From positions 1 through 28,367 of the forward strand of contig RQAP01000011.1 of assembly GCA_008671135.1 (NCBI GenBank): a stretch of DNA of 28,367 bases. Reading direction: 5' to 3'. This stretch comes from Collinsella aerofaciens. Its GTDB lineage: Bacteria; Actinomycetota; Coriobacteriia; Coriobacteriales; Coriobacteriaceae. The translations under genes and the position numbers were made by a program. This document shows positions 8,115-15,199 of the stretch, piece after piece (position 1 is the stretch's first letter; every line of letters begins with the position of its first letter). The notes under the pieces were generated by a model. It did not search any database. It had not been told where the DNA came from and saw only the letters and a program-made list of their open reading frames with translations.

Positions 8115-8150
8115 CCACCACAAAGGGGACAGGCACCTTTGTGGTGGTTT
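8115..8150. repeat. Family-1 hairpin repeat, copy C (terminator-like)
   Basis: A perfect 12-bp stem with loop GGACAGGCA (the same orientation as copy A), and A/T flanks lengthening the stem. It begins 14 nt after the DegV stop codon and ends 29 nt before the next start. Confidence 0.9.
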
Positions 8151-8179
8151 ATGCTTTTCCGGGTGGAAGGGAGCGAGCA

Positions 8180-8500
8180 ATGGCGTCTGAGGGCTTTTTT
8201 GAACGGGTGTACGAGGTGGTCGAGCAGATCCCCGAGGGGATGGTCGCCACGTATGGCCAGGTGGCGCTGCTTGCCGGTCGTCCACGAAGTGCGCGGTACG
8301 TGGGGTATGCCCTGCATAGTAATCCGCGCCCCGGCGAGATTCCCTGTCACCGCGTGGTGTTTGCCGACGGGCACATATGCGAGGGCTTCGCTTTTGGCGG
8401 TCCCGATGCTCAACGTGAGCTTTTGCTAGGGGAAGGTGTGGCGTTTAAGGACGACATGCACGTCGACTTGGCCGCCTGTCGCTGGCCTGCCGGGCTCTAG
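8180..8500 (+). CDS. MGMT-family DNA alkyltransferase-like protein
   Basis: This 106-residue protein contains only the C-terminal DNA-binding and alkyl-acceptor domain of O6-alkylguanine-DNA alkyltransferases. The block TYGQVALLAGRPRSARYVGYALHSNP (about residues 24-49) holds the helix-turn-helix with its Arg finger, followed by EIPCHRVV, with Cys56 in the acceptor position. True alkyltransferase-like proteins replace that Cys with Trp or Ala, so this short form keeps the residue needed for methyl transfer. It may repair DNA directly or flag lesions for excision repair. The ATG at 8180 has GGAAGGGAG about 6 nt upstream; an earlier in-frame ATG at 8141 lies within the repeat and has no ribosome binding site. 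Confidence 0.92.
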   Translation: MASEGFFERVYEVVEQIPEGMVATYGQVALLAGRPRSARYVGYALHSNPRPGEIPCHRVVFADGHICEGFAFGGPDAQRELLLGEGVAFKDDMHVDLAACRWPAGL

Positions 8501-8520
8501 CGGTTCTGCCGTGGCGAAAA

Positions 8521-8564
8521 CCACCACAAAGGCGCCTGTGAACTGTCCCCTTTGTGGTGGTTTT
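8521..8564. repeat. Family-1 hairpin repeat, copy D with expanded loop
   Basis: The 12-bp stem and TTTT are intact, but the loop is 16 nt (CGCCTGTGAACTGTCC) instead of 9, apparently by a short internal duplication of CTGT. It follows the alkyltransferase-like gene. Confidence 0.9.
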
Positions 8565-8572
8565 ACACTGTA

Positions 8573-8792
8573 GGTTTACCAGAGCTAACTTATGGAGAAG
8601 GTGTGGCGGCGTACTTTGCCGTCAGAAAGTAAACCACGGTGAACTATATTGGTTTCAGCAACGGAGCAGGCAATAGGCGATGAAAAAGCCTGCCCTGTTG
8701 AGTTTGATTCGCATCCCTCCCCTCTGTGCGATTCAACGGTGTACTTCGGGAACAGGCCCGCTGGCAGCTAACTGCCGGCGGGCCTGTTCCTG
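8573..8792 (+). ncRNA. Candidate free-standing structured RNA, class not recognised
   Basis: No protein fits this 400-nt gap, yet it holds an ordered series of stems. These are GGTTTAC (8573-8579) with GTAAACC (8629-8635); GCAGGC (8666-8671) with GCCTGC (8688-8693); TTGATTCGCA (8704-8713) with TGCGATTCAA (8727-8736, one mismatch); and a near-perfect hairpin of about 20 bp (8747-8767 with 8772-8792, tetraloop CTAA) followed by TGTTTGTC. TACACT (8564-8569) could be the -10 box. The gene downstream is on the opposite strand, so this is not a leader of a neighbouring gene. Housekeeping RNAs I checked by eye (SRP RNA, RNase P RNA, tmRNA) do not match their conserved cores. A 6S-like or other unclassified RNA is possible. 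Confidence 0.5.
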
Positions 8793-8798
8793 TTTGTC
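8749..8798 (+). terminator. Very long hairpin, probable terminator of the structured RNA
   Basis: GGAACAGGCCCGC (8749-8761) pairs with GCGGGCCTGTTCC (8778-8790), and GGCAG pairs with CTGCC inside, joined by a T-G wobble. The tail TGTTTGTC is only partly T-rich, so termination is likely but not certain. Confidence 0.55.
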
Positions 8799-8837
8799 GA
8801 GGGGGTGCGATGGACGGAGCCGAAGCGGTCCGGCTCC

Positions 8838-8865
8838 AAAAAAGGCGGACGCCGCAGCGCCCGCC
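8838..8865 (-). terminator. Intrinsic terminator of trpS
   Basis: On the leftward strand GGCGGGCGC and GCGTCCGCC form a 9-bp stem (one G-T) around TGCG, followed by six T residues. It lies 36 nt after the trpS stop codon and is a textbook Rho-independent terminator. Confidence 0.9.
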
Positions 8866-8900
8866 CTAAAGCAATCGAAAGCTCAAGCCAGTAGATCGGT

Positions 8901-9950
8901 CTAGTACACCATGCCCATGGCGTCCTGAACCTCTGCCAGGGTCTGATCGGCGATCTCGTTGGCGCGACGGTTGCCCTCGTGCAGGACGTCCTTCACATAG
9001 TCCAGATCGTTCTCGTAGCGCTGGCGACGCTCGCGGATCGGTGCGAAGTACTCGTTGACGGCCTCGGTCACGTACTTCTTGAGCTGGCCGGAGCCGCCCA
9101 TGCCGATCTCCTCGGCAATCTCGACCTCGGAGCGACCGGTGCAGATGGCGGCTGTCGAAAGCAGGCCGGACACGCCGGGGCGGTTTTCGGGGTCGAACGT
9201 GATCATGCGCTCGGAGTCGGTCTGGCTCTTCTTGATGCGTTTGGCCGTCTCCTCGGCGGTCATCGAGATATTGATGGCGTTGCCGTAGCTCTTGCTCATC
9301 TTGCGACCGTCAAGGCCGGGAAGCAGCGGGGTCTCGGACAGCAATGCGTCGACCTCGGGAAATACCTTGCCGTAGCGGTTGTTAAAGCGGCGGGCGATGG
9401 TGCGGGTGAGCTCGATGTGCGGCAGCTGGTCGCGACCGACGGGCACGACGTTGCCCTTGCAGAACAGAATGTCGCAGGCCTGGTGCACCGGGTAGGTGAG
9501 CAGAAGACCGGTGAGCTCGTGGCCCGAGGCCTCCATCTCGGCCTTGACGGTGGGGTTGCGCGCCAGCTCGGCCTCGGACACCAGCGACAGGAACGGCAGC
9601 ATGAGCTGGTTTGCTGCGGGCACGGCGGAGTGCGCGTAGATCATGGTCTTGTCGGGGTCGATACCGCAGGCAAGGTAGTCCATGACCATGTTGTACACGT
9701 TGTCCTGGATGTGCTCGGTCGTGTCGCGGTCGGTGATGACCTGGTAGTCGGCGATGAGCACGTTGGTCTTGGCGCCCATGTTCTGCAGCTCAACGCGGCC
9801 CTTGAGGGTGCCAAAGTAGTGGCCCAGGTGCAGGCGGCCGGTGGGGCGGTCGCCGGTGAGCATGGTGAACTTCTCGGGCGTCTTGGCCAGGCCCTCGCGA
9901 ATGGCGTTGCTCTTTTGCAGCGCGACTTCGTAGCTGTTCTCGTTTGGCAT
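8901..9950 (-). CDS. trpS: Tryptophanyl-tRNA synthetase
   Basis: This 349-residue class I synthetase charges tRNA-Trp. The HIGH-type motif is HLGH at residues 41-44 within GDRPTGRLHLGHYFG, and the KMSKS loop is GRKMSKSYGNAI near residue 230. The region DYQVITDRDT and the helix-rich C-terminus are also family-like. The ATG at 9950 (leftward) follows AGGAGC by a few nucleotides; an in-frame upstream start would add 35 residues of basic, unrelated sequence. It has a strong terminator downstream. No Trp-specific T-box is visible in the 170 nt before it. The glycosyl-1-phosphate transferase upstream is on the same strand, but the gap makes separate promoters likely. Confidence 0.97.
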   Translation of the reverse strand: MPNENSYEVALQKSNAIREGLAKTPEKFTMLTGDRPTGRLHLGHYFGTLKGRVELQNMGAKTNVLIADYQVITDRDTTEHIQDNVYNMVMDYLACGIDPDKTMIYAHSAVPAANQLMLPFLSLVSEAELARNPTVKAEMEASGHELTGLLLTYPVHQACDILFCKGNVVPVGRDQLPHIELTRTIARRFNNRYGKVFPEVDALLSETPLLPGLDGRKMSKSYGNAINISMTAEETAKRIKKSQTDSERMITFDPENRPGVSGLLSTAAICTGRSEVEIAEEIGMGGSGQLKKYVTEAVNEYFAPIRERRQRYENDLDYVKDVLHEGNRRANEIADQTLAEVQDAMGMVY

Positions 9951-10120
9951 GATTGCTCCTAACGTATGTTCATGGGTCAAGATGATAACGCGTTTATTGG
10001 AGGGGTGGTGCGTAAGTAGGCGAGGGGCGGGAGAGGGGCGCGCGTGGTGCGGCATGTGCGATGGGTGCGGCGCGGCCGCGCTTGGCTAACGGTGCCTTGG
10101 CACATCCTCGGCAGCTTGCC

Positions 10121-11320
10121 CTAGAGCTTGTGGTGGCGCTCTTCTTTGCGCTCCTCGGCTGCCTGCTCCTCCTGCTTAAAAGCGGGGTCGTCGGGGGTGA
10201 CCAGCTCGTCCTCGTGCGTGCGCTTGTTGTAATGGTGGCGCAGTACGGGCTCAAACAGATGTAGATGCTTGGCAAAGGCCGCCGAGCCAATGGCGAGCAC
10301 GGTAAAGATGAGCACGCGCATGGGCACCTCGACCTGGTTAATCGCGGCGGCGCCGGCCGAAAGCATAATGCACCAGGCATAGATGAGCAGCACAGCCTGT
10401 TTTTGGTTGTAGCCTTCTTGGATCAGGCGGTGGTGGATGTGGCCTTTGTCGGCCTGCCCGATGCTAATGTGGGCGCGCTTGCGGCGCACAATGGCGCTAA
10501 ACGTGTCGATGATGGGCACGCCGGCAACGATGAGCGGGATGATGAGCGAGGTGAGCGCGGCGGTGCGGCTCACGTTGAGCAGCGAGATGGAGCCCAGCGC
10601 AAAGCCCAGAAGCAGCGACCCCGAGTCGCCCAAGAAGATGCTTGCGGGGTTGAAGTTGTAGCGCAAAAAGGCCAGACAGGCGCCAAAGAGCGCAATGGAG
10701 AGCGCGGCGGCGTCGATGCGGCCCGAGAGAACGGCCATCGAAAACATGGTGAACGACGCGATGCCGCAGATACCCGTCGCCAGGCCGTCAAGGCCGTCGA
10801 TGAGGTTAATGATGTTGGTGAATGCCACCAGATAGATCACGGTGATGGGGTAGGCGAGCCATCCGAGCATGATTTCGCCGGGGGCAAACGGGTTGACGAT
10901 GACGCCGATTTTTAGGCCGCCCATGCAGGCGATAAGCGCGGCGAGGACCTGTCCGGCCAGCTTTTGCTTGGGCTTGAGCTGGAAGACGTCGTCGATAGCG
11001 CCGGTCGCAAAGATGACGGTAAAGGAGAGCGCCAGCATGGGATAGCTAATGTGAAGGCGCGGGTGCGGCACCAAAACGGGCGGCCAGCCCAGGTACCAGG
11101 TGCCTAGGATTTGCACAATGCAGGCAACGACCAGGCCCAAAAACACCGCCGTTCCGCCCAAACGCGGGATGGGCTTGGTGTTGATGCGGCGCTTAGAAGG
11201 ATAGTCGACGGCATCGAGCTTAATTGCCAAGCGCTTGACCAGGGGCACCGCGAGGAAGGTCGTGATAAAGGCCGCCGCTGCCACGCATAGGTACGGTATG
11301 TAGCTCGGGGATGAAGCCAT
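10121..11320 (-). CDS. Undecaprenyl-phosphate sugar-1-phosphate transferase (WecA/TagO/MraY family)
   Basis: This 399-residue membrane enzyme moves a sugar-1-phosphate, usually GlcNAc-1-P from UDP-GlcNAc, onto undecaprenyl phosphate to begin a wall polymer. About 11 hydrophobic segments are visible. Family residues are present in order: PIPRLGG near the N-terminus, ATGAIDDVFQLKPKQKL (paired Asp, Mg binding), NIINLIDGLDGLA, FLGDSG, and the basic loop RRKRAHISIGQADKGHIHHRL. That last HIHHRL block separates WecA/TagO types from MraY. The C-terminus is a charged cytoplasmic tail of about 40 residues. The ATG at 11320 fits the family N-terminus, but its ribosome binding site (GGCGG about 11 nt upstream) is weak. 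The exact sugar and polymer are not determined. Confidence 0.9.
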   Translation of the reverse strand: MASSPSYIPYLCVAAAAFITTFLAVPLVKRLAIKLDAVDYPSKRRINTKPIPRLGGTAVFLGLVVACIVQILGTWYLGWPPVLVPHPRLHISYPMLALSFTVIFATGAIDDVFQLKPKQKLAGQVLAALIACMGGLKIGVIVNPFAPGEIMLGWLAYPITVIYLVAFTNIINLIDGLDGLATGICGIASFTMFSMAVLSGRIDAAALSIALFGACLAFLRYNFNPASIFLGDSGSLLLGFALGSISLLNVSRTAALTSLIIPLIVAGVPIIDTFSAIVRRKRAHISIGQADKGHIHHRLIQEGYNQKQAVLLIYAWCIMLSAGAAAINQVEVPMRVLIFTVLAIGSAAFAKHLHLFEPVLRHHYNKRTHEDELVTPDDPAFKQEEQAAEERKEERHHKL

Positions 11321-11544
11321 GAATCTAAAAACCGCCAAGCGTCGAAGGAAAAGGTCAAAGGTTGCTACGCGGAAATGGCATAGCTGTCCCATGATACTCG
11401 ACCGAGGGGGGTGCGGAGGTTTGCGCCGTGCGATTATCACGCGCATACCAGATATTGGGATGTTGTCGATGGCTTGTCGGGATGCCGGCGGGGATCCATA
11501 TGGACTGTAATGGTGATTTTCGGCAAAAGAAAACCACCCCCCAC

Positions 11545-11707
11545 GTTACGAAAATGAACCCACCTAAAACAGGTGGGTGCCCTCATCGACTGTTCCAGCG
11601 TCCTTAACAACGAAGGATACCTGTACTAGGTACGACTGTGTGGGCTCCCTAAATAAACGCGACGGTTCACCCAGTTGCTCCGCGGGGGGCGGAATACCTA
11701 CATCATA
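11545..11707 (-). ncRNA. Candidate structured RNA in the 11321-11845 gap
   Basis: This gene-free stretch is full of self-complementary segments. On the leftward strand a TATGAT -10 box (11707-11702) leads into stems TCCGC/GCGGA, TACCT/AGGTA (11632-11628 with 11622-11618) and TCCTT/AAGGA (11617-11613 with 11605-11601), and then a hairpin ACCCACCT/AGGTGGGT reading into TTCATTTT. A 5' segment TGGGTG (11673-11668) can instead pair with CACCCA in the last hairpin, an antiterminator-like alternative. The strand is uncertain: the same stems could lie in a rightward transcript. A 6S-type RNA is one possibility, but I cannot verify it by eye. Confidence 0.35.
11558..11578 (-). terminator. Hairpin with interrupted T-tract
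   Basis: ACCCACCT (leftward) pairs perfectly with AGGTGGGT around a 5-nt loop, followed leftward by TCATTTTCG. It would end a leftward transcript from the structured stretch above it. Confidence 0.45.
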
Positions 11708-11732
11708 AAGCGGCACTTTATCGATTCCAGTC

Positions 11733-11761
11733 TTGACATTACAAAAATCGTGTCGGACGAT
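11733..11761 (+). promoter_or_regulatory. Promoter candidate for the radical SAM gene
   Basis: A consensus TTGACA (11733-11738) is followed after 17 nt by GACGAT, a weak -10. The start would be near 11769, leaving a leader of about 77 nt before the radical SAM start codon. Confidence 0.45.
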
Positions 11762-11845
11762 TACGGCGCCTTAGGGACGGAGCCGTCTACCCGGTCTGGC
11801 CCTTTACGTTTGAGCTGCTGAATCGTTGTTTTGGAGCATTTTTTT

Positions 11846-12784
11846 ATGCCGATGTCGTTGACCGAACTTTTTTCGCCCGCCTGCCATTTGTGTCCGCGCC
11901 GTTGCGGTGCGGCGCGCGATGAGGGCGCGCGCGGCGTATGCGGTGCCGACGACACGCTTAAGGTCGCTCGCGCGGCGCTTCATATGTGGGAGGAGCCGCC
12001 TATCTCGGGCGAGGCCGGTTCGGGCACGATCTTCTTTAGCGGTTGCTCGCTTAAATGTATCTACTGCCAGAACCACGAGATCTCGACCAGCAATTTTGGC
12101 CTTGAGATTTCGTCTGAGCGTCTGGTCGAGATTATGCTGGAACTGCAGGACCAGGGTGCCAACAACATCAATTTGGTGACGGCGACGCACTATGCGCACC
12201 TGTTGCCTGCCGCGATTGCCGCGGCACGGGCGCGCGGGCTGGTCATCCCGATCGTCTACAACACGAGTGGTTACGAGCGTGCGAGTGCCGTGGCGGCGCT
12301 GGGCGACCTGGTCGATGTGTGGCTCACCGACTTTAAATATGCCGATGCCGGGCTTGCGCAGTCGCTTTCTCATATTAAGGACTACCCGCGCGTGGCCGTG
12401 TCGGGTCTGGCCCAGATGGCGCGCGAGATCGAGCGCCGCGGGGGAGAGTTGGTGGATGAGGACGGGCTCATGAAGCGCGGCATCATCGTGCGGCACCTGG
12501 TGCTTCCGGGGCATGCGGACGATTCGTGTCGCGTACTGGACCTAGTGTGGCAGACGGTGGGCGATGTGCCGATCTCGGTCATGAACCAGTACACGCCCAA
12601 TGCGCTTATGCGCGAGCAGGGCGGCGACTTGGCACGCGCCGTGACGCGCGAGGAGTACGAGCAGGTGCTCGACCATGCCGACGACCTGGGCTTTACGACG
12701 ATGTTCTGGCAAGAGGGCGGCGCGGTAGACGAGAGCTTCACCCCGGCCTTCGACACCACCGGTGTTCTTACCAGCGCAAAGTAG
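11846..12784 (+). CDS. Radical SAM protein, pyruvate-formate-lyase-activase-like
   Basis: This 312-residue protein has a Cys-rich N-terminus (SPACHLCPRRCGAAR and GVCGADD, four Cys in the first 40 residues), then GCSLKCIYCQNHEIS near residues 65-80, the CxxxCxxC site for the SAM-binding 4Fe-4S cluster. The rest follows the pattern of the conserved COG1313 group often labelled PflA-like: NLVTATHYA, NTSGYE, DVWLTDFKY, HLVLPGH and MNQYTPN. No pyruvate formate-lyase or glycyl radical enzyme is in the window, so the substrate is unknown. The ATG at 11846 sits 9 nt after GGAG; a TTG at 11831 overlaps that site and is less likely. A strong TTGACA for its own promoter is upstream. Confidence 0.9.
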   Translation: MPMSLTELFSPACHLCPRRCGAARDEGARGVCGADDTLKVARAALHMWEEPPISGEAGSGTIFFSGCSLKCIYCQNHEISTSNFGLEISSERLVEIMLELQDQGANNINLVTATHYAHLLPAAIAAARARGLVIPIVYNTSGYERASAVAALGDLVDVWLTDFKYADAGLAQSLSHIKDYPRVAVSGLAQMAREIERRGGELVDEDGLMKRGIIVRHLVLPGHADDSCRVLDLVWQTVGDVPISVMNQYTPNALMREQGGDLARAVTREEYEQVLDHADDLGFTTMFWQEGGAVDESFTPAFDTTGVLTSAK

Positions 12785-12893
12785 TGCGTTCGTCGATGAT
12801 TTTTCTGGGACGGGGATAAAAAATCATCGAGAGGATCGCCTGTTCGAAAAGTTGCCAAAATAGCCGCGCCCCAAAAAGACTGGTTATTGGGCG

Positions 12894-12921
12894 TTGACAG
12901 TTGGCGAGCCGTAGGTAAAAT
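12894..12921 (+). promoter_or_regulatory. Promoter of tRNA-Ala
   Basis: TTGACA (12894-12899) and TAAAAT (12916-12921) with a 16-nt spacer lie directly ahead of the tRNA, placing the start near 12928, a few nucleotides before the mature 5' end. Confidence 0.85.
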
Positions 12922-12934
12922 ATCGACTTGTCCT

Positions 12935-13007
12935 GGGGACGTAGCTCAGTTGGGAGAGCGCTGCCGTCGCATGGCAGAGGCCGAGGGTTCGACTCCCTTC
13001 GTCTCCA
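12935..13007 (+). tRNA. tRNA-Ala, anticodon CGC
   Basis: The cloverleaf folds fully. The acceptor GGGGACG pairs with CGTCTCC; the anticodon stem is CTGCC/GGCAG with loop GTCGCAT (anticodon CGC, reading GCG); the T arm is GAGGG-TTCGACT-CCCTT. The G3-U70 pair (12937 with 13004), the main alanine identity element, is present, with A as discriminator. The CCA end is not encoded (the sequence continues CCC). Confidence 0.97.
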
Positions 13008-13022
13008 CCCTTGGATTTGATA

Positions 13023-13053
13023 AGCCGCTGACATTGTGTCGGCGGCTTTTTTT
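13023..13053 (+). terminator. Intrinsic terminator after tRNA-Ala
   Basis: AGCCGCTGACA pairs with TGTCGGCGGCT (11 bp, one wobble) around TTG, followed by seven T residues. It should end most tRNA transcripts and leaves the next gene dependent on read-through or a weak promoter. Confidence 0.9.
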
Positions 13054-13071
13054 AAAAGAAAGGGCTATACC

Positions 13072-13530
13072 ATGGCCGAGCTTGAGTCCCAACCATTGTC
13101 CGACGAGGAGCGCGCTGAGTTGGAAGAGCTCCGCGCCGAGAAGGCCCGCCGCGAGGCTCGTGAAGAGGCCCGTCGCGAGCGTGAGGAGCTGGCTGTCCTG
13201 CGTGCCGAGCGTGCGAAGGCCGAGGAGATCGCCGCGAACGCCGCATCCGCATCGGCGCCCGCGCCCGCACCCAAGCCCGCTGCTGCGAAGCCTGCACCTG
13301 CCGCGCCCAAACCTCAGCCTAAAAAGGCCGCTCGCCCCAAGTCCGTCGAGCCTAAGCCGAGTCGTGACGAGATGACCTTTGCCCAGCGCATGGTTACCTC
13401 CAAGGAGCCTACGGGCGAGAACGAGATCCCTGGCATGGCGCCGGCTCAAAAAATCATCATTGTCCTTGCCCTCATCGCGTTTGTCATCTTTATGGGCTAC
13501 ACGATCCTGACCAGCATGGGCCTGCTCTAA
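13072..13530 (+). CDS. Tail-anchored coiled-coil protein, unrecognised
   Basis: I do not recognise this 152-residue protein. Residues 1-60 are highly charged Glu/Arg/Ala repeats with a strong coiled-coil look. Residues 60-105 are an Ala/Pro/Lys-rich flexible linker, and residues 127-150 form one hydrophobic helix (QKIIIVLALIAFVIFMGYTI) close to the C-terminus, so it should be anchored with its bulk in the cytoplasm. The ATG at 13072 follows AAAGGG by about 7 nt; an in-frame ATG at 13036 lies inside the terminator hairpin and is rejected. It sits between tRNA-Ala and pncB, with no separate strong promoter seen. Alternatives such as a cell-division or secretion accessory factor are only guesses. 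Confidence 0.75.
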   Translation: MAELESQPLSDEERAELEELRAEKARREAREEARREREELAVLRAERAKAEEIAANAASASAPAPAPKPAAAKPAPAAPKPQPKKAARPKSVEPKPSRDEMTFAQRMVTSKEPTGENEIPGMAPAQKIIIVLALIAFVIFMGYTILTSMGLL

Positions 13531-13614
13531 CCGATTTGCATCGGGCGTCATGTCCGCATGCTCTGCTCTCGTCCAACCCTCAAATTCTGCACCACACATC
13601 CGAAAGGTCGCCCC

Positions 13615-15120
13615 ATGGCTTTGACCGACATCTCTCATCCCACCGACATCGCAATGCTCACCGATCTGTACGAGCTCACTATGGCCCAGGGCCTGTGGGA
13701 GAGCGGCAAGGCCAATGAGCAGGGTTGTTTTACCGCGTTTTACCGCGACCATCCCTTTGGCAGCGCCTATGCCGTCATGTGCGGCACCGCCGAACTGCCC
13801 GAGCTGGTCGAGAATCTACGCTTTACGCCCGAGGACATCGACTACCTCGCCTCGCTCCAGGCCCCTGCCGGCGGCGCGATGTTCAAGCCTGGATTCCTCG
13901 ACTACCTGCGTGATTTTCGTGCGCATGTAAACATCGACGCCGTTCCCGAAGGCGAGCTCGTCTTTCCGCGCGAGCCCATGGTGCGCGTCACCGGCCCCGC
14001 GCTGGAGTGCCAGCTGCTCGAGACGGCGCTGCTCAACATCGTCGGGTTCCAGACGCTTGTCGCCACCAAGACGGCGCGCGTGGTGCTCGCCGCCGACGGT
14101 CGCCCTGTGGCGGAGTTTGGCCTGCGCCGAGCCCAGGGTCCCGATGGCGGCCTGGCCGTCGCGCGCGCGAGCTACGTTGCCGGCTGCTCCTCTACGTCCA
14201 ATGTACTCGCCGGCCGCCGTTACGGTATTCCCGTCTTTGGCACGCATGCGCACAGCTGGGTGATGAGCTTCGATTCCGAGCTCGAGGCCTTCCGCGCCTT
14301 TGCCAAGTCGAGCCCCAAGAATTGTACGCTGCTCATCGACACCTATGACGTGCGCGAGGGCTGTGAACATGCCATTACGGTTGCCAAGGAGATGGAAGCG
14401 ATGGGCGAGCGCCTGTCGGCCATTCGCATCGACTCCGGCGACCTCGCCAAGCTCTCCAAGTATGTGCGCGGCCGTTTTGATGCCGAGGGCCTGCCCTATG
14501 TGGGGATCTCGGTTTCTAACGATCTTGACGAGTACACGATTCAGTCGCTGCTCGACCAGGGCGCGCCCATCGACAGTTTTGGCGTTGGTACCAAGCTCGC
14601 GACCTGCTATGACCAGCCGGCGCTGGGTGGCGTGTACAAGCTTTCCGCCCGCCGTGCGAGCGAGACAGATCCATGGACGCCGGTGGTCAAGCTCTCCGAG
14701 CAGCCCTACAAGCGCACGATCCCGGGTGTGCAACGCGTGCGCCGTTATTTCGACGGCTTTGGCGGCCCGGTCTGCGACATGATCTACGACGAGGACCATC
14801 TGGCGGGGGAGGGCGCCGCGCGCGGCAATACCCTCGTGGCCGTGAATGATGCCGCCCTGGTGACCGACGTGTCCGAACTTGAGTATCGCGAGCTGCTGGT
14901 GCCGATCGTGCGCGATGGCAGTGCGGTGGCTCCGCGTGAGAGCATCCAGGACGCGCGCGAGCGCTGTGCTTGGGCGCTCGATCATCTGGACGCAGCTTTC
15001 AAGCGCTTCCTGTACCCGCAGACCTATGTGGTGGGCATGGAGCAGGGCCTGGCTCAGGTGCGCGACGAGCTCGTGCGCAAGAACATGGCCGCGGCTTCTG
15101 CCTTTCCTTGGACTCACTAA
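13615..15120 (+). CDS. pncB: Nicotinate phosphoribosyltransferase
   Basis: This 501-residue enzyme makes nicotinate mononucleotide from nicotinate and PRPP, the entry step of NAD salvage. The N-terminal block MLTDLYELTMAQG is typical. The active-site region EFGLRRAQGPDGGLAVARASYVAGCSSTSN is followed by GTHAHSWVMSF, where a His becomes phosphorylated to couple ATP hydrolysis, and IRIDSGDL binds the PRPP phosphates. The ATG at 13615 follows GAAAGG; an in-frame ATG at 13558 would add 19 unrelated residues. Its stop is 79 nt before proB on the same strand, so the two may share a transcript. A GC-rich imperfect hairpin fills that gap (about 15127-15163) without a T-tract. Confidence 0.95.
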   Translation: MALTDISHPTDIAMLTDLYELTMAQGLWESGKANEQGCFTAFYRDHPFGSAYAVMCGTAELPELVENLRFTPEDIDYLASLQAPAGGAMFKPGFLDYLRDFRAHVNIDAVPEGELVFPREPMVRVTGPALECQLLETALLNIVGFQTLVATKTARVVLAADGRPVAEFGLRRAQGPDGGLAVARASYVAGCSSTSNVLAGRRYGIPVFGTHAHSWVMSFDSELEAFRAFAKSSPKNCTLLIDTYDVREGCEHAITVAKEMEAMGERLSAIRIDSGDLAKLSKYVRGRFDAEGLPYVGISVSNDLDEYTIQSLLDQGAPIDSFGVGTKLATCYDQPALGGVYKLSARRASETDPWTPVVKLSEQPYKRTIPGVQRVRRYFDGFGGPVCDMIYDEDHLAGEGAARGNTLVAVNDAALVTDVSELEYRELLVPIVRDGSAVAPRESIQDARERCAWALDHLDAAFKRFLYPQTYVVGMEQGLAQVRDELVRKNMAAASAFPWTH

Positions 15121-15199
15121 TTCCTTGGGCGGTAGGGGCGAGTCACGCTCCCTTGGCCGCCAACTCGGCCGTTCGCTGAACAGTTGATTGGTTTGACGT

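Noticed and set aside
8680..8904. A 74-codon open frame (MKKPALLSLIR...)
   Set aside because: It runs through the structured RNA, its terminal hairpin and the trpS terminator, has no ribosome binding site, and its composition is unlike a protein.
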